A DNA stretch of 49,548 nucleotides from an uncultured Collinsella sp. (GTDB lineage Bacteria; Actinomycetota; Coriobacteriia; Coriobacteriales; Coriobacteriaceae), in assembly GCA_900752215.1 (NCBI GenBank), contig CAADUO010000002.1:1-49548 (forward strand). Reading direction: 5' to 3'. The notes beneath the pieces are model-generated. The model did not search any database. It had not been told where the DNA came from and saw nothing but the letters and a program-made list of their open reading frames with translations. A program made the translations under genes and the position numbers. Shown here in pieces: positions 7,637 to 15,589 of the stretch; the first letter of the stretch is position 1, and each line of letters starts with the position of its first letter.

Positions 7637-8305
7637 TTACTCGCCCAGGATCAGCGCTGCGAGCTCGTCCTGGGTGTCCACCACGTAGTCGGCGCCGGCG
7701 GCCTCCAGCTCTGCACGGCCGCGGAAGCCCCAGCTGACGCCCGCGCTCTTAAGGCCGGCGTTGTGACCGGTCAGAACATCGACATTGGAATCGCCCACAT
7801 AGAGCGTGGTCGCCGGATTGGCGCCCAGCTCTTCCATCACATGCAGCGTAACAGGCGCCTCGGGCTTGGGGGGAAACGCATCGATGCGGCCCTGCACCAG
7901 CGCAAAGCGCTCGGAACCAAAATACTTCTCGATAAGCGGAGCCGCCGAGACGTGGTCCTTGTTAGTGAGCACGGCAAGCTGCACGCCCGCGGCGCGCAGG
8001 CGGTCGAGCATCTCGATCGTACCGGCATAGGGGGCGGTGTGGTCCTCCTTGTGCTCGCCGTAGTAAGCCCTAAACTCGGCAAGCGTTTGCTCAAACATAC
8101 GGCTGTCGCCCGCATACTCGGCAGGCATAAAGCGTTCGACCAGCTTGAGCATGCCGTTTCCCACCTTGTAGCGGTACTCGTCAACGGCAAACGTGGGCCA
8201 GCCGTGCGCCTCGCAGGTATGGTTGCCGGCGGCCGCCAGGTCCTCGAGCGTGTTGAGGATGGTGCCGTCCAGGTCAAAGATCACATGGGAAAAAGCTGCT
8301 GCCAT
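7637..8305 (-). CDS. gph: HAD-superfamily phosphatase, phosphoglycolate phosphatase-like
   Basis: 222 residues. Motif I is FDLDGTILNT, with the catalytic Asp and the acid/base Asp two residues later. Motif II is LAVLTNKDH, followed by the lysine of PPKPEAP and the motif-IV-like TTLYVGDSNVDV. A helical cap lies between motifs I and II, as in the Gph/PGMB subgroup. The substrate is not determined by sequence; 2-phosphoglycolate, sugar phosphate or pyrophosphate are possible. The ATG at 8305 follows AGGAG at 5-nt spacing; the upstream in-frame ATG lacks an RBS. It is 105 bp downstream of hypE on the same strand, so it may be the last gene of that transcript. Confidence 0.82.
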   Translation of the reverse strand: MAAAFSHVIFDLDGTILNTLEDLAAAGNHTCEAHGWPTFAVDEYRYKVGNGMLKLVERFMPAEYAGDSRMFEQTLAEFRAYYGEHKEDHTAPYAGTIEMLDRLRAAGVQLAVLTNKDHVSAAPLIEKYFGSERFALVQGRIDAFPPKPEAPVTLHVMEELGANPATTLYVGDSNVDVLTGHNAGLKSAGVSWGFRGRAELEAAGADYVVDTQDELAALILGE

Positions 8306-8410
8306 GGGTGCTCCTGCCGCTTGAGTTGTAAAACGCACCCCATGATACTGGGCATGCGTGCCGGGCATGTTTGGAATCTGAATATCTTTAATAGCCCTGA
8401 GCCTTTGTCG

Positions 8411-9445
8411 TTAGCAAATTCTCGGCAGCTGCTCTCCTACGAGCATGTCGAGGATGCGGGTCGAACCCCAGCCGGTGCGCACGCGCACGGCGGGGCGGGC
8501 GCCCTCGGCAAGTGGCAGCACGCGGCCGATAATCGCGGCGTTCTCGCCGTAGCGGGCGGCGCGCATGGCGGCCAGCGCCGCATCGGCTTGCTCGGGCGGC
8601 ACGACGGCAACCATCTTGCCCTCGTTTGCCACCTGCAGCACATCGTAGCCGAGCATCTCGCAGGCGGCCTGCACGTCGGGACGCACGGGCACGGCATCCT
8701 CGTCGACCTCCATGGCAACATTGCTGGCCTGGGCAAACTCGTTGAGTGTGGACGCCAAGCCACCGCGCGTGGGGTCGCGGAAGCAGCGTGTGTCGGGTGC
8801 TGCGGAAAACACATCGGCAATCAGGTGGTTGAGCGGCGCGGCGTCGCTTTCGATGGTGCTCGAAAACGCCAGACCCTCGCGCTGACTCATGATGGCGATG
8901 CCGTGGTCGCCCAGTGTGCCCGACACCAGGATGACGTCGCCGGGCCGGCAGTTTGCGCCACTGAGCGCCACGCCCGCGGGTACCTCGCCTACACCGGCGG
9001 TATTGATATAGACGCCGTCTGCCCCGCCGCGCTCGACCACCTTAGTGTCGCCCGTGATTATGGACACGCCCGCTTCGTGCGCCGTTTCGGCCATCGTCTG
9101 CACAATCTGGTGGAGCTTATCCATGGGATAGCCCTCTTCGAGGATGAAGCCGCACGATAGGTAGCGCACGTTGGCACCCGAGGTCGCGACGTCGTTGACG
9201 GTTCCGCACACGGCGAGGCGGCCGATGTTGCCACCGGGGAAGAACTGCGGCGAGACTACAAAGCTGTCGGTTGACATGGCGATGCGCCCGCTCGCGGGCA
9301 GCGTGGCGACGCCGGCGTCGTTGCCTTCGAGCAGCTCGGGCGACCCAAAGGCATCCAAAAAGACCTCATCGATGATGCGTTTCATCATCTGGCCGCCGGA
9401 GCCGTGGCCCAGCAGGACGGTGCTGTCGGTAACGCTATGGGACAT
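8411..9445 (-). CDS. hypE: Hydrogenase maturation protein HypE
   Basis: 344 residues, PurM/thiamine-monophosphate-kinase fold. HypE dehydrates the carbamoyl group put on its C-terminal cysteine by HypF, making the cyanide ligand of the NiFe site. The protein ends PRIC, the required C-terminal cysteine tail. The N-terminus has LLGHGSGGQMMKRI, typical of HypE, and SGTLGDHGIAIMSQREGL is the ATP-binding family motif. GGAG precedes the ATG at a rather long spacing. It lies 48 bp downstream of hypD, in the order hypF-hypC-hypD-hypE. Confidence 0.96.
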   Translation of the reverse strand: MSHSVTDSTVLLGHGSGGQMMKRIIDEVFLDAFGSPELLEGNDAGVATLPASGRIAMSTDSFVVSPQFFPGGNIGRLAVCGTVNDVATSGANVRYLSCGFILEEGYPMDKLHQIVQTMAETAHEAGVSIITGDTKVVERGGADGVYINTAGVGEVPAGVALSGANCRPGDVILVSGTLGDHGIAIMSQREGLAFSSTIESDAAPLNHLIADVFSAAPDTRCFRDPTRGGLASTLNEFAQASNVAMEVDEDAVPVRPDVQAACEMLGYDVLQVANEGKMVAVVPPEQADAALAAMRAARYGENAAIIGRVLPLAEGARPAVRVRTGWGSTRILDMLVGEQLPRIC

Positions 9446-9493
9446 ATCGGAAACTCCAATCGTGGGTGGTGCCGGTGTGCGGGTGTGTCCGGG

Positions 9494-10606
9494 CTAGTTG
9501 CGGTAGCGGTAGTACGCCGCGCAGCTGCCCTCGGAGCTCACCATGCACGGGCCGACGGGGTGCTCGGGCGTGCAGGTGCGGCCAAAGAGCGGGCAGTCGC
9601 TCGGCGTAATGGCCCCGCGCAGCACGTCGCCGCAGCGGCACCCGCGCGGCTCGACTGTCGCCTCAACGGGCACATCAAAGCGGGTACGGGCATCAAAGCG
9701 CGAGAATTCGGGACGAATGGCGAGTCCCGAAGCCGCAATCGGCCCCAGCCCGCGCCACGTGGTGTCGCATGGTTCAAACACCTGCTCGACCAGCTGGCGC
9801 GCCACGGGATTGCCGTCTGCGTTGACGCCACGGCGGTAGGCGTTGTCAATCGCCGGCCTGTCCTCGACAACCATCTGGACCAGCATGCAGATGCCCTGCA
9901 GGATATCGACCGGTTCAAATCCCGTGACCACGCCCGGGGTATTGAATTCGTCGACCAAAAAGCTAAAGGGCGCCAAGCCCGTGATGGTGGCGACGTGGCC
10001 CGGCAGGATAAAGCCGTCGATGGTGGTCTCGGGGTCGTTGGCGATGGCGCGCAACGCCGGCGGCGTGGTCTTGTGGGCGCAATAGACCGAGAAGTTCAAA
10101 AGCCCGCGCGCCTCGGCCTCCAAGATGGCGGCGGCGATGGTGGGCGTCGTAGTCTCAAAGCCCACGCCCATAAAAATGACCGGGCGATCAGGGTTTTGCT
10201 CGGCAATGTCGAGCGCGTCGAGCGGGGAATAGACGATGCGGATATCGCGCCCCGCCGCCTTTTGCGCAGCGAGCGAGGTGGATGATCCGGGCACGCGCAT
10301 CATGTCGCCAAAGGTGGTGATGATGGCGCCGTCTATGTTGGCGAGCGCGATTGCGTGGTCGATGTCGCGGTTGGCGGTGACGCAGACGGGGCAGCCCGGG
10401 CCGCTCAGCAGCTTGAGCCCGGCCGGCATAATGGAGCGAAAGCCATAGCGCCCGATGCTCACGGTATGCGTGCCGCAGACTTCCATAAGGTTGATGGTGC
10501 GGTCGCCGACAAGCTCATGAATGCGCTCGATGAGCTCGCGAGCCAGCTTGGGATCGCGGAATGCCGAGAAATCGATACCGGAGCGCGCCGGCTGCTCGGG
10601 CGCCAC
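9494..10606 (-). CDS. hypD: Hydrogenase maturation protein HypD
   Basis: 370 residues. HypD carries a [4Fe-4S] cluster and, with HypC, is the scaffold on which Fe(CN)2CO is built. Conserved blocks are visible: MEVCGTHTVSIGRYG, LLSGPGCPVCVT, FMGVGFETTTPT and, at the C-terminus, CRCGDVLRGAITPSDCPLFG with the cluster cysteines. The start is GTG at 10606, which overlaps the last base of the hypC TAG stop (TAGTG), implying translational coupling. There is no in-frame ATG close by that would keep the conserved N-terminus. Confidence 0.96.
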   Translation of the reverse strand: MAPEQPARSGIDFSAFRDPKLARELIERIHELVGDRTINLMEVCGTHTVSIGRYGFRSIMPAGLKLLSGPGCPVCVTANRDIDHAIALANIDGAIITTFGDMMRVPGSSTSLAAQKAAGRDIRIVYSPLDALDIAEQNPDRPVIFMGVGFETTTPTIAAAILEAEARGLLNFSVYCAHKTTPPALRAIANDPETTIDGFILPGHVATITGLAPFSFLVDEFNTPGVVTGFEPVDILQGICMLVQMVVEDRPAIDNAYRRGVNADGNPVARQLVEQVFEPCDTTWRGLGPIAASGLAIRPEFSRFDARTRFDVPVEATVEPRGCRCGDVLRGAITPSDCPLFGRTCTPEHPVGPCMVSSEGSCAAYYRYRN

Positions 10607-10866
10607 TAGTAAGCCTCCGCCGGGTCGGTGGTCAGCTGGTCTTCTTCGACCAGCTCGGACATGGCATTAACAAGCTCGAGCGTTTCCTGTGCTTCCTGCT
10701 CGTCGACAATCTGGATGCCAAAGCCGGCGTGTACGAGAATATAGTCGCCAACCTGCGCCGTCGGCACGAGTCGCAGCGACACGGGGCGCCCGATGCCCAT
10801 CATGTCGACGGTGGCCTTGAGGTCGTCGTCGCGTTTGACTACTTTGCCGGGAACGGCAAGGCACAT
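10606..10866 (-). CDS. hypC: Hydrogenase maturation chaperone HypC
   Basis: 86 residues. The N-terminus MCLAVPGKVV is diagnostic; after Met removal the N-terminal Cys binds the Fe centre with HypD. It ends in an acidic helix, as usual. The RBS is GGGGA before the ATG. It overlaps hypD by one base. The 131-bp gap to hypF upstream is non-coding and could hold a secondary promoter, but I see no convincing one. Confidence 0.97.
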   Translation of the reverse strand: MCLAVPGKVVKRDDDLKATVDMMGIGRPVSLRLVPTAQVGDYILVHAGFGIQIVDEQEAQETLELVNAMSELVEEDQLTTDPAEAY

Positions 10867-10997
10867 ATTGTTCCCCTTTTATACGCTTTGCGCTGGATGG
10901 GCGCTTAATAATCCATCAGTTGATGGTAGCGCTCGCGGGCGCTGCGGGCAAACGCGCTACACCTGTGAGACGGCGGCTTGCGGGCTGGCCGAACAGC

Positions 10998-13469
10998 CTA
11001 CTGCGATGCAATCTGCGCAAGACGAGCGCTTGCGACTGCCGCCTGACCGTAGGCGATGCAGCCGTCGTTAACGGGCACGGTTTGGGGAATCAAGACAGTG
11101 AGACCCATGCTTTTGAGCTCGCGGGTGAGGAGCTGGAGCAAAAGTCGGTTCATGAACACGCCGCCCGAGAGCGCGACGGTATCGATGCCTTCGCGCGCGC
11201 AGATTTCGCGTGCGATTCGTGCCGAAGAGCGCGCGATGGCGATATGGAAGTCGAGCGCGAGCCTGTAGGCGGGCGCTCCGGCTTCAATTCCTCCCAAAAG
11301 TGCCTCAAAGAGTGCTTTCTGGTCCAGAACATAGGGGCCGTCCAGCCACGATGGGCCAGATGCGAAATAGCCGGCGTTGTCGTCGGGAAAATGGGCGATT
11401 TCGTTGTCGAGCGCGCGCCAGGCGGCGGCCTCAAGCTCGATGGCGGGTTCGCCCTCGTAGGTTGCCTTGTCGCAGATGCCCAGAATTGCTGCCGCGGCAT
11501 CAAAGAGACGCCCCATGCTGCTGGTACGCGGGCTGTTGATGCCGCGCTCGATCATGGTGGCTGTCACGTTGCGCGTTTGCTCGTTGAGGCTGTCTAAAAG
11601 CCGAGCGGCACCTGGGTGCTCGAGCAGGCCGAGCTCACTGAGCAGGGCAAAGGCGTTGCGGCGGGCGTCGCGCACGGAGGCCGCCCCACCGGGGAGCGCC
11701 CAGGTGCGCAAATGCGCGGCGCGCTCAAAGCCGCCAAGGCTGGCAACAAGAAACTCGCCGCCCCAAATGGTCCCATCGGTGCCGGCGCCGGTGCCGTCAA
11801 AGGCGATGCCAAGGACGCGCGCGTCGGTTGTAAGCTGGCCCGCGGCGATGGCCTCGGCCATTACGCTCGCGACATGCGCATGATGGTGCTGCACCTCGAC
11901 GAGCGGCAGATTGCATTTTCGCGCCTGCTCGCGCGCCCACTGGCCCGATAGATAGCTGGGGTGCACATCGCAGGCCAAGGCGGCGGGCGCCAAGTCAAAG
12001 AGATCTTTCAAGCGCGTGCGCGCGGCGTTCCAGGCATCGAAGGTCCCGCCGTTTTCAACATCGCCGATATGCTGCGACACAAAACAGGTTGTCTTGCCGT
12101 TCGTCCCTTCACGCGCGAGTGCAATCGTGGCCTTTTGTTGTGGCCCGCAGGCGAGCACGCAGGACGGAGCGCCGTCGAGCGCCGGCAACGGTAGCGGCTG
12201 GGGTGCATATCCGCGAGCGCGGCGAACGGGCATAATGGCGCCGTCGACCACGCGCACTACAGAGTCGTCGTAGCGCGAGAGGATCGCGCGGTCGTTACCG
12301 AGCAACGCGTCGGCGATGCCGGCAGCAACGAGGTGTTCCCAGGCAAGGTCGTCGTCGGTCTCGATGGGTTCTTCGCTCAGGTTTCCGCTGGTCATGACGA
12401 GCGCGTGCATACCGCAGACTTCTGCCGCGGCAAGCAACAGATGTTGAAGCGGCGTATAGGGGAGCATGACGCCGAGCTCGGGCAGGTCGTGCGCGACAGA
12501 TGGCGCGAGGGCGAGGATGTCGGGGGAACCGTCGTTGTCCTCGCTAACAGTGCGCCGGCGCAGCAGCACGATGGGGCGGATACTGCCAGCGAGCAGATCG
12601 CGTTCAGCATCGTCGATATGACACAGGCGCTCGGTATCAGCAAGACTGCGTACCATGACGGCAAGTGGTTTGTTGCTGCGGCGTTTGCGACGGCGCAACT
12701 CGGCCACCGCCTGCTCGTTGGCAGCGTTACAGGCTAGATGGAATCCGCCCAGGCCCTTGATGGCGACGATGCCACCGCTGGCCAGCAGCTCAACGCAGCG
12801 CTCGATGATAGCGTCGCTGGCCTCGCGTGTGGTGCCGACGGCCGGTGTCGCGGACGAATTCCCGCACGCATTGCCGTTTACAGCCTCGCGCCACGTAATA
12901 TGCGGCCCGCAATCAAAGCAGGCATCGGGCTGCGCGTGAAAACGCCGGTCGAGTGGGTCGACATACTCCGCAGCGCACTTGGGACACATGGGAAAACAAT
13001 CCATCGACGTGGCCGCTCGGTCATAAGGCAGCGATCGGATGATGGTAAAGCGTGGGCCGCAGTTAGTGCAGTTGATAAAGGGGTAGTGATAGCGTCGGTC
13101 GGCGGGATCGAACAACTCGCGCAGGCAATCGTCACAGGTGGCGATATCGGGCGAGACGAGCGTCGTGTGTGCGGTCTGGTCCTGCGACGCCACAATGTGA
13201 AAGCCCTGCTCATCGGCAGCGCTCCAGCCGCCAGGCTCCAAATCCGCAATATCGACTCGCTCAACGCGAGCTGCCGCAGGCGCATGCTCAGAAAGCGCGG
13301 CAACAAAAGCATCGAGCGCATCGGCCGGAGCGTGCGCCTCGATATGCACGCCGTCGCCCGCATTGAGCACCCATCCGCAAATGCCATGCGTCATGGCCTC
13401 GCGATACACAAACGGTCGCATGCCAACGCCCTGCACAATGCCCGTCACATGAATATGCACATGCCGCAT
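10998..13469 (-). CDS. hypF: Carbamoyltransferase HypF
   Basis: 823 residues, full length. HypF makes carbamoyl adenylate from carbamoyl phosphate and ATP and transfers the carbamoyl group to HypE. Domains in order: acylphosphatase (GIVQGVGMRPFVYREA near residue 10), two zinc-finger pairs (CDDCLREL, CTNCGPRF, CPKCAAEY, CFDCGPHI at about 105-190), a YrdC-like domain (GGIVAIKGLGGFHLACNA), and a Kae1-like domain (HPSYLSGQWA, VQHHHAHVASVMAE, GIAFDGTGAGTDGTIWGGE, and VNDGCIAYGQ near the end). The ATG at 13469 follows AAGGAGG; the frame extends upstream without an RBS. It is 29 bp downstream of nikR. Confidence 0.97.
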   Translation of the reverse strand: MRHVHIHVTGIVQGVGMRPFVYREAMTHGICGWVLNAGDGVHIEAHAPADALDAFVAALSEHAPAAARVERVDIADLEPGGWSAADEQGFHIVASQDQTAHTTLVSPDIATCDDCLRELFDPADRRYHYPFINCTNCGPRFTIIRSLPYDRAATSMDCFPMCPKCAAEYVDPLDRRFHAQPDACFDCGPHITWREAVNGNACGNSSATPAVGTTREASDAIIERCVELLASGGIVAIKGLGGFHLACNAANEQAVAELRRRKRRSNKPLAVMVRSLADTERLCHIDDAERDLLAGSIRPIVLLRRRTVSEDNDGSPDILALAPSVAHDLPELGVMLPYTPLQHLLLAAAEVCGMHALVMTSGNLSEEPIETDDDLAWEHLVAAGIADALLGNDRAILSRYDDSVVRVVDGAIMPVRRARGYAPQPLPLPALDGAPSCVLACGPQQKATIALAREGTNGKTTCFVSQHIGDVENGGTFDAWNAARTRLKDLFDLAPAALACDVHPSYLSGQWAREQARKCNLPLVEVQHHHAHVASVMAEAIAAGQLTTDARVLGIAFDGTGAGTDGTIWGGEFLVASLGGFERAAHLRTWALPGGAASVRDARRNAFALLSELGLLEHPGAARLLDSLNEQTRNVTATMIERGINSPRTSSMGRLFDAAAAILGICDKATYEGEPAIELEAAAWRALDNEIAHFPDDNAGYFASGPSWLDGPYVLDQKALFEALLGGIEAGAPAYRLALDFHIAIARSSARIAREICAREGIDTVALSGGVFMNRLLLQLLTRELKSMGLTVLIPQTVPVNDGCIAYGQAAVASARLAQIASQ

Positions 13470-13498
13470 GCGACCCTCCTTCGTTGAAATGTGTGCTG

Positions 13499-14011
13499 TT
13501 ACAGCCCCAGGCTCTGCTTGGTGGCGGCGCACGTGAGCTCTCCGTGCTTAACGCCGCGCAGGCCCAGCAGGCGGTCGGCTAGTTCGTAGACGCGCTCGCC
13601 GCGACCCTTGAGCGCCAGAATCTCCAAGCAGTTGTGGTGATCCAGATGCACGTGCATGGTCGATACGATCTCGTCGGTGTAGTCGTGCTGCACCTCGTCC
13701 AGGCGGCGTGTCAGGTCGCCGGTATGGTGGTCGTAGATCATGGTGAGCGACCCGATAACATGCTCATCGGGCATGCGCATCTGCTCCTTGGCGATCGAGG
13801 CGCGTATCAGGTCGCGCACGGCCTCGGAGCGGTTGGCCACGTCGCCGCGGCGCGCGATCTGCTCGTCAAAGCGGCGCAGCAGGTCGTCGGGCGCGGTGAC
13901 CGAAAAGCGGACCAGCTCGGAGCCGGAGCCACTACAGTGGCAGCTCGCATCACCGTCCGCCCCGTGCGGATGCTCGTGCTCGTATCCGCTGCCATGCTCG
14001 TGTCCGGCCAC
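13499..14011 (-). CDS. nikR: Nickel-responsive regulator NikR with His/Cys-rich N-terminal tail
   Basis: 170 residues versus about 133 in E. coli. The core has a ribbon-helix-helix (LVRFSVTAPDDLLRRFDE) and an ACT-like nickel domain containing MHVHLDHHNCLEILALKG, with the His-His-Cys ligand set in order. Before it lies a tail of about 32 residues, HEHGSGYEHEHPHGADGDASCHC, rich in metal-binding residues. The start is GTG at 14011, one base after the stop of the preceding small gene, with only a weak RBS, so translation is probably coupled. I see no shorter ATG or GTG that would keep the DNA-binding strand. Presumably it senses Ni for the hyp genes and for nickel uptake. Confidence 0.92.
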   Translation of the reverse strand: MAGHEHGSGYEHEHPHGADGDASCHCSGSGSELVRFSVTAPDDLLRRFDEQIARRGDVANRSEAVRDLIRASIAKEQMRMPDEHVIGSLTMIYDHHTGDLTRRLDEVQHDYTDEIVSTMHVHLDHHNCLEILALKGRGERVYELADRLLGLRGVKHGELTCAATKQSLGL

Positions 14012-14012
14012 T

Positions 14013-14261
14013 TTACACCAGCTTCACGGATCCGACGGAGTTGTGGTCGGCCTCGATGGCCTCTTCGTAGCCCTCGAGTGCGTCGTGGGCCTCGTGCAGC
14101 GCGGCCATGGCTGCCTCGAGCTTGGCGCCGATGCGCTCCATGTCAAAATTCTCGGTCGCATGCAGCAGCTGATGGCTCCACTCATGAGCGAGCTCGATGG
14201 TGTCGTCGACCTGTTTGACGCTCATGGCAAGCTGACTCATGTTCATTCCAACATCATGCAT
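14013..14261 (-). CDS. Small alpha-helical protein, first gene of the nikR-hyp cluster
   Basis: 82 residues, not recognised. It looks fully helical, with histidines (HEWSHQLLHATE, ALHEAHDAL), a run of Ala/Glu heptads and no membrane segment. The ATG at 14261 follows AAGGAG at 7-nt spacing, so it is a good gene. Its stop is one base before the nikR GTG, implying coupled expression with NikR and a role in metal handling or regulation; that role is an inference from context only. Confidence 0.75.
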   Translation of the reverse strand: MHDVGMNMSQLAMSVKQVDDTIELAHEWSHQLLHATENFDMERIGAKLEAAMAALHEAHDALEGYEEAIEADHNSVGSVKLV

Positions 14262-14334
14262 GGGAAATCTCCTTTTGTATGGGGCAGTTCAGTGGTTCAG
14301 ATTTTACTACGCCCGCTCTGCGCGCAGCTGCATA

Positions 14335-14371
14335 AGAAAACGGGTACGAGTCTGTGCGACCCGCACCCGTT
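14335..14371 (-). terminator. Probable terminator of trxA
   Basis: Read leftward: AACGGGT then GCGGGT, a short loop, ACTCGT then ACCCGTT, followed by TTCTTAT. The arms are 14339-14345 and 14365-14371. It lies about 110 bp downstream of trxA; the intervening sequence shows no gene. Confidence 0.6.
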
Positions 14372-14482
14372 CACTGGGGGCTGTTTGTGATTACCATACT
14401 ATCCGTGGTTGCACTCGGTGCATCCAGAAGTCCGGCGAGCGGTGCAAAAGCGCTCATAGACGGCGGGTAAGTAACAAGCGTA

Positions 14483-14803
14483 TTACAGATGCTTCTCCAG
14501 CAGCGCCTGCAGCCTCGCCTTGGGCAGAGCGCCAACCGAGCGGTCAATCTCCTCGCCGTTCTTAAACACAATCAGCGTGGGGATGCTCATGACGCCATAC
14601 TTCATGGCCAGGTCCTGGTTGTCGTCGACGTTGCATTTGGCAACGGCAAGCTTGCCCGCCAGCTCATCGGCAACCTCGTCAACGATGGGCGAGAGGGATC
14701 GACAGGGCCCGCACCACGGTGCCCAAAAATCGACCAGCACGGGTAGACTGTCGTTAACGATGGAATCGAAATTCTCGGGGGTAATCTGCTTAATGTCAGC
14801 CAT
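14483..14803 (-). CDS. trxA: Thioredoxin
   Basis: 106 residues, a cytoplasmic disulfide reductase. The active site is FWAPWCGPCRSLSPIVDEVA, and the cis-proline loop is MSIPTLIVFKNG. Length is typical. The ATG at 14803 follows GGAGG at 5-nt spacing; ATGs further upstream in frame have no RBS. It is divergent from the 191-residue unknown protein gene and monocistronic. Confidence 0.95.
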   Translation of the reverse strand: MADIKQITPENFDSIVNDSLPVLVDFWAPWCGPCRSLSPIVDEVADELAGKLAVAKCNVDDNQDLAMKYGVMSIPTLIVFKNGEEIDRSVGALPKARLQALLEKHL

Positions 14804-14868
14804 GGTGACCTCCATAATGTGACGCGGCTCAGCCGCGTAAAACTCAGTACGACCGTGCTTATACCCAG

Positions 14869-14911
14869 CCGCCCGCAAAGCAACCACTCGCGGGCGGCTC
14901 TTTTATATAAT
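14869..14911 (+). promoter_or_regulatory. Hairpin followed by a consensus -10 box
   Basis: A perfect 9-bp stem GCCGCCCGC/GCGGGCGGC (14869-14877 and 14890-14898) followed by TCTTTTA, then TATAAT at 14906-14911, about 30 bp before the next rightward start codon. No clear -35 is seen 16-18 bp upstream. The hairpin may act as a terminator or as a site that regulates the divergent trxA. Confidence 0.4.
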
Positions 14912-14939
14912 GGTGGGCACGCAAACGATTGGAGAGCGC

Positions 14940-15515
14940 ATGTCCACGTCACAAAGCCAGAAAAAAGAAGCCATCGCCCAGGCGGCCGAGCAAGAGCTCA
15001 CATCGCTTGCGGTCCGTGGCGTGCGTATCGCGGGCAACGCGTGCTCGCCGATCGTGCTGGTCAAAGGCGATTTGGACGAGGCCGAGCGTTCGGGTGGCGA
15101 GCTTGCCGCCGGCCCGGATGGCGCGGCGTTGCGCAAGGCGCTTGGGGCCATCGGTTACGCGCCCGAGGATTTTTGCGTGCTGGCAAGCGTCGCCGGCGTG
15201 GGCGACGGAGCGGTCGCGGTGGGCGAGACTCTGCCGTGCGAGCTGTTCCGCGAGGCGCTTGAGGCCTTGGACCCCGAGGCGGTGCTACTGCTCGACAACA
15301 ACGCGGCTGACGCCATGCGCGAGACCTACGCCGATATGCTTGTGGCAATCGATGACTTCGACACCGCCATGCTCAAGCCCGGCCTGGTCGCCCATGTGCA
15401 GGGCCGCCGCGTGCTCGCACTCGACGGCTTTGAGGCAGCACTCACCGACAAGGCCGCTAAGCAGCGCATGTGGGCCTACATCAAGCAGCTGACTCCGGCG
15501 GCCGCCCCGCTGTAG
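14940..15515 (+). CDS. Conserved-looking cytoplasmic protein, function unknown
   Basis: 191 residues. I do not recognise it. It begins with a polar segment (MSTSQSQKKEAIAQAAEQEL), has alternating strands and helices (IVLVKGDLDEAE; VLLLDNNAADAMRE; VAHVQGRRVLALDGFEAAL) and ends in a proline/alanine tail. The MSTSQSQ start is supported by GGAGAGCGC before the ATG; an in-frame ATG at 14910 overlaps the -10 box and is unlikely. There are no membrane or signal segments. It is convergent with the sensor kinase gene; 74 bp between them contain no clear terminator. Confidence 0.7.
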   Translation: MSTSQSQKKEAIAQAAEQELTSLAVRGVRIAGNACSPIVLVKGDLDEAERSGGELAAGPDGAALRKALGAIGYAPEDFCVLASVAGVGDGAVAVGETLPCELFREALEALDPEAVLLLDNNAADAMRETYADMLVAIDDFDTAMLKPGLVAHVQGRRVLALDGFEAALTDKAAKQRMWAYIKQLTPAAAPL

Positions 15516-15589
15516 CGAGCCCGCGTCGACAAATGACCCCGAGCGGGCGAGCCGTACCCGCGGAACGCAAATCCGTCGCGCCCGCGCCC

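Noticed and set aside
8411..13469. A hydrogenase operon in this window
   Set aside because: Only maturation genes (hypF, C, D, E, and hypA elsewhere) are present. No large or small subunit motifs were found, and hypB is absent.
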